Assembly (NCBI RefSeq): GCF_019972835.1
Contig: NZ_BPPB01000003.1
Span: forward strand, 36,758 to 100,757
Length of the DNA: 64,000 nt
DNA from: Lactobacillus laiwuensis
GTDB taxonomy: Bacteria; Bacillota; Bacilli; Lactobacillales; Lactobacillaceae
Reading direction: 5' to 3'
The position numbers and the translations under genes are program-made. Numbering within the stretch: the stretch's first letter is position 1; the number at the start of each line of letters is the position of its first letter. The notes beneath the pieces were generated by a model that saw nothing but the letters and a program-made list of their open reading frames with translations, ran no database searches and had not been told where the DNA came from. This document shows positions 12,899-20,658 of this stretch, piece by piece.

Positions 12899-13975
12899 TT
12901 ATATTTTTATAGGATTATAATTCACTGAACTGATCTTATTAAATGATAAATGACTAATATCAACTTCAACATCTTTATCATCAAATACTACTAAATTATA
13001 ATCTTGATTTTCCTTTGATGTCATTGCACTGCCATACTTTATTCCACTATATTGTGATTTTATAACGTCACTTATATATTGGGTAGGTAAGTAATCTAAA
13101 GAGTTGTACTGACTTCCACTTGGTTTTCTCATATCCTCACAAATTGAATTAAGAATATCGCGATTTATTTGATAGTCAATTAAAAATTCTGGATCCATAC
13201 TACTACCAAATACTGAAATGTTATCTAGTTTCGTTAAATCAACAATTTCTAAATCTTTCTTTAATGTAAATTTTCCAGTTACTACCACATCTCCAACAGC
13301 AGGTCTAATTTCATCAATTGTTAATGACTTATTACTTGATAAATATAAAACTCCTATTCCAGTTGAATTTAGCCTACCAGCAGAGACAAGACTTTTGGGG
13401 GGTATTTTCATATCTCCACTTTGATAATTTTTTCTTTTATTGTCATGATCTATTCTTGAACGATAAAAAATTGTCCCTGCCTTTATAATAATTTTCGTCC
13501 ACTCTAAAAATTTTAAAAATATATCCGGTCTAAAATAATTATTATAAAATCTATTATGATACTTTATATCTTTACAAAAGTCCTTCCAGCTATGATTGCC
13601 CAGTATTGATCGATTACATCTTTCACTTTTCGATTCCAACTGTGGAATTATTGTAATTGATGGCACTGGAAAATTATTATTAAAGAGAGCAGTCAAAAAT
13701 TTTTGTATTTCTTCTGCATTAATTGCAAATATGTTCCAATCTTTTTCCAACGAGCTAAAAGTATTTGTTAAATGAACAGAATTTTTATATTTTTTATCTA
13801 CATCTTCTTCATAAACTGACAAAAGATTCTCAAAATCATCTTTAAGTCCAATATCTGAATTAGTATCAAAAATATAATCTACTTCATTATGAATGTCACA
13901 AACATCTTTATGGTTAATTCTTTTAATTCTTTCTATTATATCAGTATCTTTAAAACATTTGACACAAACTTTCAT
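12899..13975 (-). CDS. RES-domain protein with N-terminal zinc-finger-like segment
   Basis: 358 residues. Residues 4-29 have a Cys-X2-Cys...Cys-X2-His pattern (CVKC...CDIH), as in the HEPN/RES N-terminal regions seen before some RES domains. The C-terminal part (about 165-340) has the RES family core: Arg172 in FYRSR, the GRLNSTGIGVLYLSSN strand, Glu222 in IDEIRP, and YLPTQYISDVI...GIKYGSAM with Ser316. Known RES toxins (Xre-RES systems) consume NAD+ by phosphorolysis; that activity here is inferred. The start overlaps the upstream stop by four bases (ATGA), so it is co-translated with the sce7725-type gene. No Xre antitoxin is adjacent. The region is more AT-rich than murT or tdk. Confidence 0.8.
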   Translation of the reverse strand: MKVCVKCFKDTDIIERIKRINHKDVCDIHNEVDYIFDTNSDIGLKDDFENLLSVYEEDVDKKYKNSVHLTNTFSSLEKDWNIFAINAEEIQKFLTALFNNNFPVPSITIIPQLESKSERCNRSILGNHSWKDFCKDIKYHNRFYNNYFRPDIFLKFLEWTKIIIKAGTIFYRSRIDHDNKRKNYQSGDMKIPPKSLVSAGRLNSTGIGVLYLSSNKSLTIDEIRPAVGDVVVTGKFTLKKDLEIVDLTKLDNISVFGSSMDPEFLIDYQINRDILNSICEDMRKPSGSQYNSLDYLPTQYISDVIKSQYSGIKYGSAMTSKENQDYNLVVFDDKDVEVDISHLSFNKISSVNYNPIKI

Positions 13976-14883
13976 TTTTTTCTTTCATCTAAATATCTAT
14001 TCATAATTTCTAAATGATGCATAATTGAGTATTTTTTTAGTACCCCTAATCCGTGATACAGTTTGGTATCATAATTTTCTCTTAAAATATCAGCTCCCAA
14101 TGAATGATTTTTCTTGGGCTGCCTATCATACCAAACTGCAAATTTTTCGAGAGCCTCAAGTACCTTAGCATTTGGATCCCTAATATCTGAATTACTATCA
14201 GAAGTAAAGTGACGAATTCGAAGTTCATCTTTGTCACCAAAATAAACTAAATGTATTGAAACAGCTAATGGTGCAAAACCATGGTCATTGTATTCCTTTC
14301 CAATTATTGAATAATCACTAAAACCAAAATAACCAGCATTATTAAAGATTTGATGATCTATTGAAAATAACTCATCTTTCTTTTTTAAATAATCTGCGTT
14401 ACGTTCCTGTTTATTAAACTTGTCATCTAATAAAATAAGCTTTTTTGCATTTTGAAATTTCATTTTAAAAGATGTATTATCTGGTATTATTTTAAGCACT
14501 TTATCGTTATCGATTTTTGAAACATCTAGATTAAAAATATCCGAATCTAGAAAAACAGCCGCAGTTTCTTCAGTAGACATCTTTTGTAATATATCAATAT
14601 CAGACTGCGATTTTATAATTCTACCTTTAATAAAGAATTTGCTGTTTCTCGCATCTTTAAATTCCTTCGTATTAATTTTCTTATAAGATCCCACCTGAGC
14701 GTTCTGAATAGCCACAAATTTTTTCTTGTTATCTATCATGTACAGCACTAGTTTTTTAAATTGTGATTTTTCATTTACAGGCTCAATAATCGGCACAATA
14801 TTATTATTAATCTTTTTATTCCTAACTAGTTCTTCAATCGCCTTCAATTCAAATAATTTTCCGCGTAAGTATGGAAAGTACAT
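13972..14883 (-). CDS. sce7725-type / beta-family protein
   Basis: 303 residues. The opening MYFPYLRGKLFELKAIEELV followed by a strand with VPIIEPVNEK is the hallmark of the sce7725 family (beta-protein superfamily). The rest has alternating strands and Lys-rich helices, including GYFGFSDYSIIG and a conserved late block with APLAVSIHLVYFGDKDELRIRHFTSDSN. No catalytic residues can be assigned. In other genomes members sit next to sce7726 genes, as here (13-base gap), which argues for one functional unit. No signal peptide or membrane helix is seen, so it is probably cytoplasmic. Biological role unknown. Confidence 0.75.
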   Translation of the reverse strand: MYFPYLRGKLFELKAIEELVRNKKINNNIVPIIEPVNEKSQFKKLVLYMIDNKKKFVAIQNAQVGSYKKINTKEFKDARNSKFFIKGRIIKSQSDIDILQKMSTEETAAVFLDSDIFNLDVSKIDNDKVLKIIPDNTSFKMKFQNAKKLILLDDKFNKQERNADYLKKKDELFSIDHQIFNNAGYFGFSDYSIIGKEYNDHGFAPLAVSIHLVYFGDKDELRIRHFTSDSNSDIRDPNAKVLEALEKFAVWYDRQPKKNHSLGADILRENYDTKLYHGLGVLKKYSIMHHLEIMNRYLDERKK

Positions 14884-14896
14884 AATTTAACCCCTT

Positions 14897-15745
14897 TCAC
14901 TTATATTTTTCCTGTAGTCTCTGATTTAGTTCTTCAATTTGTTTTTTCCGATAATCGGAAAAATAAATTACTTCTCTTAAGGCAGGCGAAAAACTTAATA
15001 TTAACGAATTATTATCCTTATATTTATTTAGATAACGGAGTTTAAGCATAGTAGTTAGTTCCTGCTGAGCTATCTCAATCGGTAGCTGTTTAAACATTTT
15101 TAAGCTATCTCTAAAGTAATGGAAATCATCTGCGTTTGATAATTTACCAAAATATTTCAACAAAATTTCTTCATATTCTTTTTTTCTCAATATTTTGAAT
15201 ATTACTGTATGATCGAGAAAATTATTGTATTCATTTGCTTCTCGAATTTTCTTTATAGTGTTTCTTTTAGTTAAAACATATAATCCTACATTTTTATTAA
15301 GTACAGCTTTTTCCACTTTTTTTAGATGAGCTTCATCCATAATGACGTTAACATAAGTAAATGCTTTAAAATAATCTTGCAGTTGGCCTTTTAGTCTTTT
15401 TAGGCTATCTAGTCCACTTTTTATTTCGAAAACTTGAGCTTTACCATTTATTAGAATGAAATCAGCAATTGAATTACTGATCGGGAGTTCTCTAATTGCA
15501 CTAGTTGTATTTAAGCTATGTCTACCAATTAATAAATTATTTAATAACTGATTCTTATAATAATATTCATTACGATAATTTCTTTTCATGAAATTATAAA
15601 TGGCGTCAAAAGCGTCCTCTTGAGTTTCAATTTGCTTTGAAAGAGAATACTTATCAATTACTATTTCATTGATCGCACTTTTTCCGCTAGTCAAAATTTG
15701 ATTTATATTTGTTTTTGTAAAAACACGATTAATTAGAGAATCCAT
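14897..15745 (-). CDS. sce7726-type protein with PD-(D/E)XK nuclease core
   Basis: 282 residues. The core reads ...IRELPISNSIADFILINGKAQVFEIKS followed by LKGQLQDYFKAF. This gives Asp95, Glu107-X-Lys109 and Gln121, the spacing of a PD-(D/E)XK nuclease active site. It matches the sce7726 family pattern, in which an ELPI-NS-AD strand precedes E-X-K. It is the first gene of a three-gene leftward operon with the sce7725-type and RES genes, and has its own promoter and an AAAGGAG ribosome site. By analogy to other nuclease-led accessory operons it may recognise or cut foreign nucleic acid; this is inference. Confidence 0.78.
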   Translation of the reverse strand: MDSLINRVFTKTNINQILTSGKSAINEIVIDKYSLSKQIETQEDAFDAIYNFMKRNYRNEYYYKNQLLNNLLIGRHSLNTTSAIRELPISNSIADFILINGKAQVFEIKSGLDSLKRLKGQLQDYFKAFTYVNVIMDEAHLKKVEKAVLNKNVGLYVLTKRNTIKKIREANEYNNFLDHTVIFKILRKKEYEEILLKYFGKLSNADDFHYFRDSLKMFKQLPIEIAQQELTTMLKLRYLNKYKDNNSLILSFSPALREVIYFSDYRKKQIEELNQRLQEKYK

Positions 15746-15765
15746 TATATAACTCCTTTAAAAAT

Positions 15766-15794
15766 ATTATAAATGGCTACCCTTACAATCTCAA
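15766..15794 (-). promoter_or_regulatory. Promoter of the sce7726-sce7725-RES operon
   Basis: Minus-strand -35 TTGAGA (15789-15794) and -10 TATAAT (15766-15771), exactly 17 bases apart, 20 bases before the sce7726 ATG. This is a near-consensus sigma-A promoter, so the operon is probably expressed without a dedicated activator. Confidence 0.75.
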
Positions 15795-15861
15795 GTGGTA
15801 TTAAACCTAGTATGGATAAATTTAATTTTTAAAAGAGTCAATTAAATAATAAGTTAAGACT

Positions 15862-16153
15862 CTACGCATCGTTTTTTTCTATGTTAAAGATCTTGACGCT
15901 GTTTTCTTGTGCTATTTTTTTGTTAAAGTTGTGAGCCACTTCAATAACTATTGAAGGCAGTTGGTAAATTAAGCGGTGTACTTCATCAGCATTTTGATGA
16001 TCCAGGCTAGAGGTAATTTCATCTAGTAAAAAAATCTTCTTATGACTCAGCAGTCCTCTGGCAACAGCCAGTCTCTGTGCTTGTCCACCGGAAAGATTGC
16101 TACCTTGTTCTTTAAATTTAAAATCTAATGCTTTGCTACCGAGTTCATTGATG
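15862..16153 (-). pseudogene. 3' fragment of an ABC transporter ATP-binding protein
   Basis: An open stretch of about 97 codons without a start. It encodes the second half of an ABC ATPase: signature SNLSGGQAQRLAVARGLL, Walker B KIFLLDEITSSLD, then a switch-type VIEVAHNF, with a stop at 15862. The Walker A half is missing. The break at 16153/16154 is exactly where the IS3-type end begins, so an insertion sequence removed or displaced the 5' part. It is the sort of domain found in fused ABC exporters. Not expected to be functional. Confidence 0.8.
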
Positions 16154-16330
16154 TGAACCCTAAAATTTGGACAATATATTAGCTAAATTAAGGACTAATT
16201 GCCGATATTCAATCAGAGTTAGTCCTTTTAGTTTGCTTTTGAACTTAAAACTAATGTATTTATACCTAGGTGCGTATTGGCATACAACGATATAGATCCC
16301 GATAGCTCCCACTTGCAGAGTTAAATCTTT
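16154..16330 (-). mobile_element. Remnant of an IS3-family insertion sequence (3' end)
   Basis: The terminal sequence TGTCCAAATTTTAGGGTTCA ends at 16154. Just inside it the minus strand encodes a transposase C-terminus, KLKGLTLIEYR..., stopping at 16160, the typical KLxGLTPxEYR tail of IS3/IS150-type OrfB. Upstream the frame stays open for about 50 codons but no longer looks like a transposase, and no second end is seen nearby. It is a decayed fragment; the right boundary is approximate. Confidence 0.55.
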
Positions 16331-16584
16331 TCCAGCATATTTTTTACATTTGGCTAAAACACCATGAAAATTATATTTTAAGCATTAAAACATCTTCAAT
16401 TTAGCCTTAAATAATATTAGTGAACATCATTTACGGTATTAAAAATGTACGATAAAATTAAAGTATACTTGATTAGAAATTAATTATAAAAACTAAAAAT
16501 CGTTATTAATTTTTGCTATCAGGTATTTTTGTCCACCACGCCAGTGACACCAAACCTACGGCAATATCGCTTCAGGAGGAAGTA

Positions 16585-17001
16585 ATGATTAAATTTAAGA
16601 AGGCCTTTTCGATTGGCGCCACTGTTTTAGCGGCACTGACAATTGCAGGTTGTTCTAACAATAAGACTAGTAAAGAAAGTCCTAATAAATCTATTAAAAC
16701 CACTCATCAACAAAAGAAACCAGAACCAAAAGTGGCAGACTATCCCAATATTAAAGCTGCGGAAGCTGCTCTCAGTAAAGGTAAAAATTTAAAAGGTAAG
16801 ACAGTACAATTTAAAATTAAGAAATTCGAGCCTCAAAGTTCCTTTGGTTACAACATGGAAACCGGCAAGCATCTTAATTTTGTTAGTCCAGAAAATCCCA
16901 ACGCTAAAAAGGGAGATACTGTTTTTCTAAAAATCAAAAAAGTAAAATCGGTACTTGGCTCCTTTGTCATCACCTATTCTGATCTATCTAAAGTCAATTA
17001 A
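16585..17001 (+). CDS. Small lipoprotein, OB-fold-like
   Basis: 138 residues from the ATG at 16585, which has an AGGAGGA site; the frame is open 24 codons further upstream but without a ribosome site. A type II signal peptide (KKAFSIGATVLAALTIAGC) puts the lipidated Cys at about residue 23. A Lys/Ser-rich linker follows, then a compact C-terminal domain (about 60-138; LKGKTVQFKIKKFEP...KKGDTVFLKIKKVK) reminiscent of OB-fold tRNA-anti-like lipoproteins. It is anchored on the outer membrane face; substrate unknown. It is followed by a second lipoprotein gene with the same ribosome site. Confidence 0.75.
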   Translation: MIKFKKAFSIGATVLAALTIAGCSNNKTSKESPNKSIKTTHQQKKPEPKVADYPNIKAAEAALSKGKNLKGKTVQFKIKKFEPQSSFGYNMETGKHLNFVSPENPNAKKGDTVFLKIKKVKSVLGSFVITYSDLSKVN

Positions 17002-17101
17002 TGATTATAATAAGGGATACTAATATAGCAAATCTATTTCGTAAAGTATCAAAAAATTTTTAACGACCCAACACATATAGTTTTAAATATAGGAGGAAGT
17101 A

Positions 17102-17731
17102 ATGAAAAAGCGTACGAATGTATTGTCAGTAGCTGCTATTTGTTTAGCAGCCTTATCCTTAGTTGGTTGTTCTAAGAATAGCAATAGTAATGAGTCTGAT
17201 AACAATAAGCCGAAAAGCAGCCAAAAAGTAAAGAAATCGAATACTCAAAAAACGTCTTTTAGAAAATCTTTTGACAAAATTCAAGTCGGTGACGTCATGC
17301 AACAAGGTAATGGCGGGAGTACTCTTAAAGATGTGAAAAACATTTTGGGTCAGCCAAATTCGATTTCAGCCACTGAGGTTAAAGGCTTTAAGGTAAAATC
17401 ATATTCGTGGACTAAATATGGGACTACAATAATGGTTCAATTTAGTCATAAAAAGGCTATTACCAAAACTGTCTCGGGCTTTAAATGGAGCCGCAACAGC
17501 ACTAAGCTAACGCTTAAAGCATTTAACTCAATAAAAACAGGTAGTTCTTACAGTACACTTGTCAACACTTATGGTGAACCTGACGGGTTGAACGAAAATG
17601 TCGTTTTAGGGAAGAAAAATGTAACTGCGGTTTACTTCACTGGAATTAAAGCAAAAACTGCAGGAGCAAATGCCAGTTTCACATTTGCCGATGATAAACT
17701 AGTGTCTAAAACTGAAACTAATTTAAAATAA
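17102..17731 (+). CDS. Lipoprotein with two BLIP/SmpA-like repeats (DUF3862-like)
   Basis: 209 residues with signal peptide and lipobox LSLVGC (Cys at about 23), then a Ser/Asn/Lys linker. Two similar domains follow: FDKIQVGD...TLKDVKNILGQPNSI (about 60-135) and FNSIKTGSSYSTLVNTYGEPDGL (about 142-205). The repeated pattern F..IK.G.....V...G.P is that of BLIP-like/DUF3862 and SmpA/OmlA-type domains. It is exported and anchored in the membrane; function unknown. AGGAGG lies seven bases before the ATG and a strong terminator follows. Confidence 0.75.
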   Translation: MKKRTNVLSVAAICLAALSLVGCSKNSNSNESDNNKPKSSQKVKKSNTQKTSFRKSFDKIQVGDVMQQGNGGSTLKDVKNILGQPNSISATEVKGFKVKSYSWTKYGTTIMVQFSHKKAITKTVSGFKWSRNSTKLTLKAFNSIKTGSSYSTLVNTYGEPDGLNENVVLGKKNVTAVYFTGIKAKTAGANASFTFADDKLVSKTETNLK

Positions 17732-17740
17732 ATAAAAAAG

Positions 17741-17763
17741 CTAGATGAGCAAAACTCATCTAG
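17741..17763 (+). terminator. Intrinsic terminator after the lipoprotein gene
   Basis: Perfect nine-base stem CTAGATGAG / CTCATCTAG with a five-base loop, followed by TTTTTTATT. Confidence 0.9.
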
Positions 17764-17987
17764 TTTTTTATTAGGTAATCTTATGCAAATTTAATTGTTT
17801 GGTCTCGCAAGCCTTGATTAAGAGTGAGAAAATAAGGCTCATATCTTTTCTACACAATCGGGCAATAATTAAAAATTTAACTGACAAAATCGCTTTTTTA
17901 TTTACTTTACTATTTGTCAACAATTATTCTAAATATTCATTAAAAAATGATATTTATTAATGTATAATTATTTTTGAGGTGAGGAAA

Positions 17988-18929
17988 ATGGATGAGAATA
18001 CAGAAACAAATGCGTGGAGATTTGTTGACCTAGTATTTACAGGGAAAAGATATGCAAAAAAGCAGTACGATAATTTAGGTGAACTTGCTGGAAAGCTCAA
18101 AAGTAATGAAATCGCTTTAAAGTACATTGATCTCGATATTCAAGATCTTATTTATAGCACTACTGTTGGCAATGATGAAAAATTAAAGAAAATATTAAAA
18201 AACTGCTATTATGAACTTGACAAACCAGATCCAGAGCAAGTTAATGAAAATAACTTACCCTTTTACCTGAGAGAATTAAAAGATCTTACAGATTCTGAAA
18301 GTCAAAACCTTTATAATAATGTAGTTATTTCATATAAACGGTATTATGGTGCTATTACTAAACAAGGGGATTTGGTTAATATTAAGGAACGACTTGATGA
18401 CCTAGAACGAAGAGTTGAAAATAATAGTATAAATGCAGAAAACAATATTAAAAAGGAGCTTTATCCAGAATTCATTACACTTCTAGGAATCTTCACTGCT
18501 ATTACTTTTGCCATTTTCGGTGGAATGAACTTACTTAGCAATTTATTCAAAAATATGAGGAATACACATGCTTCATTAGGTCATGCTCTAATTCTTGCTT
18601 CAATTTTCGGTTTCACCGTGTTGGGAATTATTGAAATACTGTTTATTTGGATTTCAAAAATCAATCTAACAAAAGTTGACAAAGACAATAGAAAAGATAA
18701 AAAAGAAGATTGTTCAGGATCAGATAGGACTTGCATAAATAAAAAATGTTTAAACAAGAATTGTTCAAATATAGATTGTTCAGATGAAATTTGCTTAAAT
18801 AAAGATTGTTCAAATGCCATAGATAAAGAAGAAATTAAAATAGTTAAACATAAAAAAATTTTTTATTGGTTTGCATTTAGTTTTTTAACAGTAATACTAA
18901 TTTTGGGATTTGTGTTATTTTTCTTTTAG
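17988..18929 (+). CDS. Membrane protein with cysteine pentad repeat, unknown function
   Basis: 313 residues from the ATG at 17988 (GAGGTGAGG just before it; a GTG nine bases earlier is possible). The N-terminal 155 residues are soluble and helical. Two membrane segments lie near 162-190 and 198-225, a basic/Cys-rich cytoplasmic loop follows, and a last membrane helix ends the protein. In the loop, Cys occurs at residues 249, 254, 259, 264, 269 and 274, strictly every fifth residue, with units such as CLNKN and CSNID encoded by 15-base DNA repeats (18732-18821). The soluble-plus-TM layout resembles membrane effectors of accessory genes, but I do not recognise the family. It sits alone between the lipoproteins and the integrated element. 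Confidence 0.65.
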   Translation: MDENTETNAWRFVDLVFTGKRYAKKQYDNLGELAGKLKSNEIALKYIDLDIQDLIYSTTVGNDEKLKKILKNCYYELDKPDPEQVNENNLPFYLRELKDLTDSESQNLYNNVVISYKRYYGAITKQGDLVNIKERLDDLERRVENNSINAENNIKKELYPEFITLLGIFTAITFAIFGGMNLLSNLFKNMRNTHASLGHALILASIFGFTVLGIIEILFIWISKINLTKVDKDNRKDKKEDCSGSDRTCINKKCLNKNCSNIDCSDEICLNKDCSNAIDKEEIKIVKHKKIFYWFAFSFLTVILILGFVLFFF

Positions 18930-19118
18930 AAAAATATTTTGCATATTAATAAAAAGTATGTATCGGTAAATAGACAATTTTACACTTTGAGATAGCTTTT
19001 AAATTTGAAACAAATTTGAGAATTTTATTTTAGCTAAACACTAATAGATTAGTCCACTTACTGATCAATTTAAAAAAATAAAGTTTTAGCCAATTTGGGC
19101 TAATTCATAAAACCAAAG

Positions 19119-19260
19119 AAAAAAGAGTCTGGGAAAAAAGTGCTCTTTGAAGTTAAATTAAAAAATTTCACAATTTAAAAAGACCGACAAATCAACGTTT
19201 TATTGACGTGATTTGTCAGCCTTTTTAGTTAGGTTAGAGTTTTTTCCCAGACTCTTTTTT
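19119..19260. repeat. 142-bp nested inverted-repeat element
   Basis: The outer arms are 21-base perfect complements (19119-19139 and 19240-19260, core GAGTCTGGGAAAA). Inside is a second imperfect stem, GACAAATCAACGT / GACGTGATTTGTC, flanked by AAAAAG and CTTTTT. The outer arms end in A- and T-runs, so the structure could terminate transcription in both directions. The nested layout also resembles a small non-autonomous mobile element. No ORF lies within it. Confidence 0.7.
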
Positions 19261-19322
19261 AACTCTCTGATGGACAAATGTTGGGCACTAGCTACCACCA
19301 CGATTGCCGTTGAGCTGTTTTT

Positions 19323-19337
19323 ATTGGGATATCCGGG
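19323..19337. repeat. 15-bp copy of the tRNA-Gln 3' end
   Basis: ATTGGGATATCCGGG at 19323-19337 is identical to 29021-29035, which covers the 3' end of the tRNA-Gln gene and two following bases. Such a copy beside an integrase gene is what integration into a tRNA 3' end leaves. It lies 56 bp outside the 21-bp repeat proposed as attL, so it could be an older or alternative attachment remnant, or chance. Confidence 0.4.
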
Positions 19338-19392
19338 ATAGCATTGCACTTGCTGTAATGCTTGTTACATCAACGTTTTCAGAACTCAATTT

Positions 19393-19413
19393 AAAATTTT
19401 GCACCGAATTTTG
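19393..19413. repeat. Left attachment site of the integrated element (attL)
   Basis: A 21-bp stretch containing TTTTGCACCGAATTTTG is identical to 28898-28918. Each copy flanks the element's outer genes: this one ends nine bases from the integrase stop codon. The core is two direct TTTGYRCC-type units 12 bases apart (TTTGCACC at 19398, TTTGTACC at 19410). The second unit differs by one base from the right-hand site. Confidence 0.8.
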
Positions 19414-19421
19414 TACCCGAT

Positions 19422-20561
19422 TTATCCATTCATGTAATTGTCTAGTTTTTCAACAGCCTTATTCTGATGATACTTTGATACGTGAGTGTAAATATCCATC
19501 GTAGTTTTAATGGACTTATGTCCTAGCCTAGCTTGTACGTCTTTCATAGAAACACCTGCTTCAAACAACAGGGAGGCGTTGGTATGCCTAAAACCGTGAA
19601 TAGTAATACGCCTAAGACCTGCTTTTTCGCAAATAACTTTATTCCAGTTTACAATAGCGCCCTCACTCAATGGCTTGTTCTCTACCCCACGGTTAAATAT
19701 GACCTGATCACTTGTAATGCTAATAACTACTGCTTGTTTACGCTGTTCTTGTTGCCACTGTTTTAGAATATTTGCTGTACTCTTATCAATTGCTATTTTA
19801 CGATAGCTGCTATTGGTTTTTGGTGTTTGCACAATAACCTTATTATTTAATCCTTTGGTAAGGGTACGTTTAACACTCAATACATTCTCTTTAAAATCAA
19901 TATCAGACCATTTAAGCGCTAATGCTTCTCCTCGGCGCAATCCTGTATAAGCTAACAGTCTAAACAAGGTAAACGCCTTTTTGTTGTATTTCTCAGCATA
20001 CATCAGGAACTTCTTTAGCTCCTCTTTAGTATAAAAGTTGGTAAACTCCTTGTGGACATTCTTAACTTTAGGACGAACCACATTCTTCATAGGATTTTTA
20101 TTGATTAACTCTAACTTAATAGCATAGTCAATTGCATCACTGGTATAAAAAATGTATTTCTTATAAGTTCCTGGTGCATCCCTAAACCACTGGTTTACTG
20201 CCTTTTGACACTGAATTACTGTCAGCTTATCCAAATAAATATTACCTAGCACCTTAACCACATGGTCATTAAGAATACGTTTTGTAGTGGCAAAGGTGCT
20301 TTCTTTGACTGTCGGTCGATAAACCTCTAGCCACATCTCTATCACTTCAGAAAGCTTAACCCGTCGTTCATTAAATGGCTTATATTCTCCTGTCTCAATG
20401 GCTAACTCTGCTTTTAGATACGCTTCACGTGCTTCTTTTAGGCTCTTTAAGCTGCTTTTTCTAATTAAGATAGATTTACCTGTACTCCTATCTTTACCAG
20501 CATAGATACTGAATTTATAACGTCTCTTACCTGTTTTAGTTTCATATTCAATAATGTTCAT
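19422..20561 (-). CDS. int: Tyrosine-type site-specific integrase
   Basis: 379 residues. The N-terminal arm-DNA-binding domain (about 1-55, RRYKFSIYAGKDRSTGK) is followed by the SAM-like core-binding domain (about 68-155) and the catalytic domain. The catalytic set is complete: Arg209 (TGLRRGEAL), His322 and Arg325 (HGFRH), His348 (LGHKS) and the nucleophile Tyr358 (DIYTHV). It integrates and excises the element between attL and attR. Its 3' end lies at the edge of the element, as in phages and satellite islands of Firmicutes. Two lysogeny-side genes (int and repressor) face leftward. Confidence 0.95.
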   Translation of the reverse strand: MNIIEYETKTGKRRYKFSIYAGKDRSTGKSILIRKSSLKSLKEAREAYLKAELAIETGEYKPFNERRVKLSEVIEMWLEVYRPTVKESTFATTKRILNDHVVKVLGNIYLDKLTVIQCQKAVNQWFRDAPGTYKKYIFYTSDAIDYAIKLELINKNPMKNVVRPKVKNVHKEFTNFYTKEELKKFLMYAEKYNKKAFTLFRLLAYTGLRRGEALALKWSDIDFKENVLSVKRTLTKGLNNKVIVQTPKTNSSYRKIAIDKSTANILKQWQQEQRKQAVVISITSDQVIFNRGVENKPLSEGAIVNWNKVICEKAGLRRITIHGFRHTNASLLFEAGVSMKDVQARLGHKSIKTTMDIYTHVSKYHQNKAVEKLDNYMNG

Positions 20562-20589
20562 AGTTTAGTTACCTCTTTTAGTTTTAAAA

Positions 20590-20619
20590 GGCAATGGTGG
20601 ACTAATCAAAGTATCCTAA
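20590..20619 (+). repeat. 30-bp dispersed repeat, copy 1
   Basis: Begins GGCAATGGTGGACTAATC. It is nearly identical (about 27-28 of 30 bases) to 22863-22892 and to the reverse complement of 28867-28896. It lies between the int start and the repressor stop. Confidence 0.75.
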
Positions 20620-20658
20620 TCTATGTTTAATATATGTTCAATAATAAAATAGGAGTTA

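Noticed and set aside
12899..13975. Reading the RES gene as half of a classical Xre-RES toxin-antitoxin pair
   Set aside because: Neither neighbour has a helix-turn-helix antitoxin fold; the partners are sce7725- and sce7726-type proteins.
16266..16380. Further intact transposase coding upstream of the IS3 tail
   Set aside because: The frame is open but has no DDE or other transposase motifs, so it is not called beyond an approximate fragment.
18732..18821. 15-bp repeat units as a CRISPR array
   Set aside because: Units are contiguous, coding and without spacers; no cas genes. No CRISPR array was seen in the window.
19304..19504. 66-codon plus-strand open frame across attL and the int 3' end
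   Set aside because: It overlaps the integrase gene antisense and spans the recombination site; no ribosome site.
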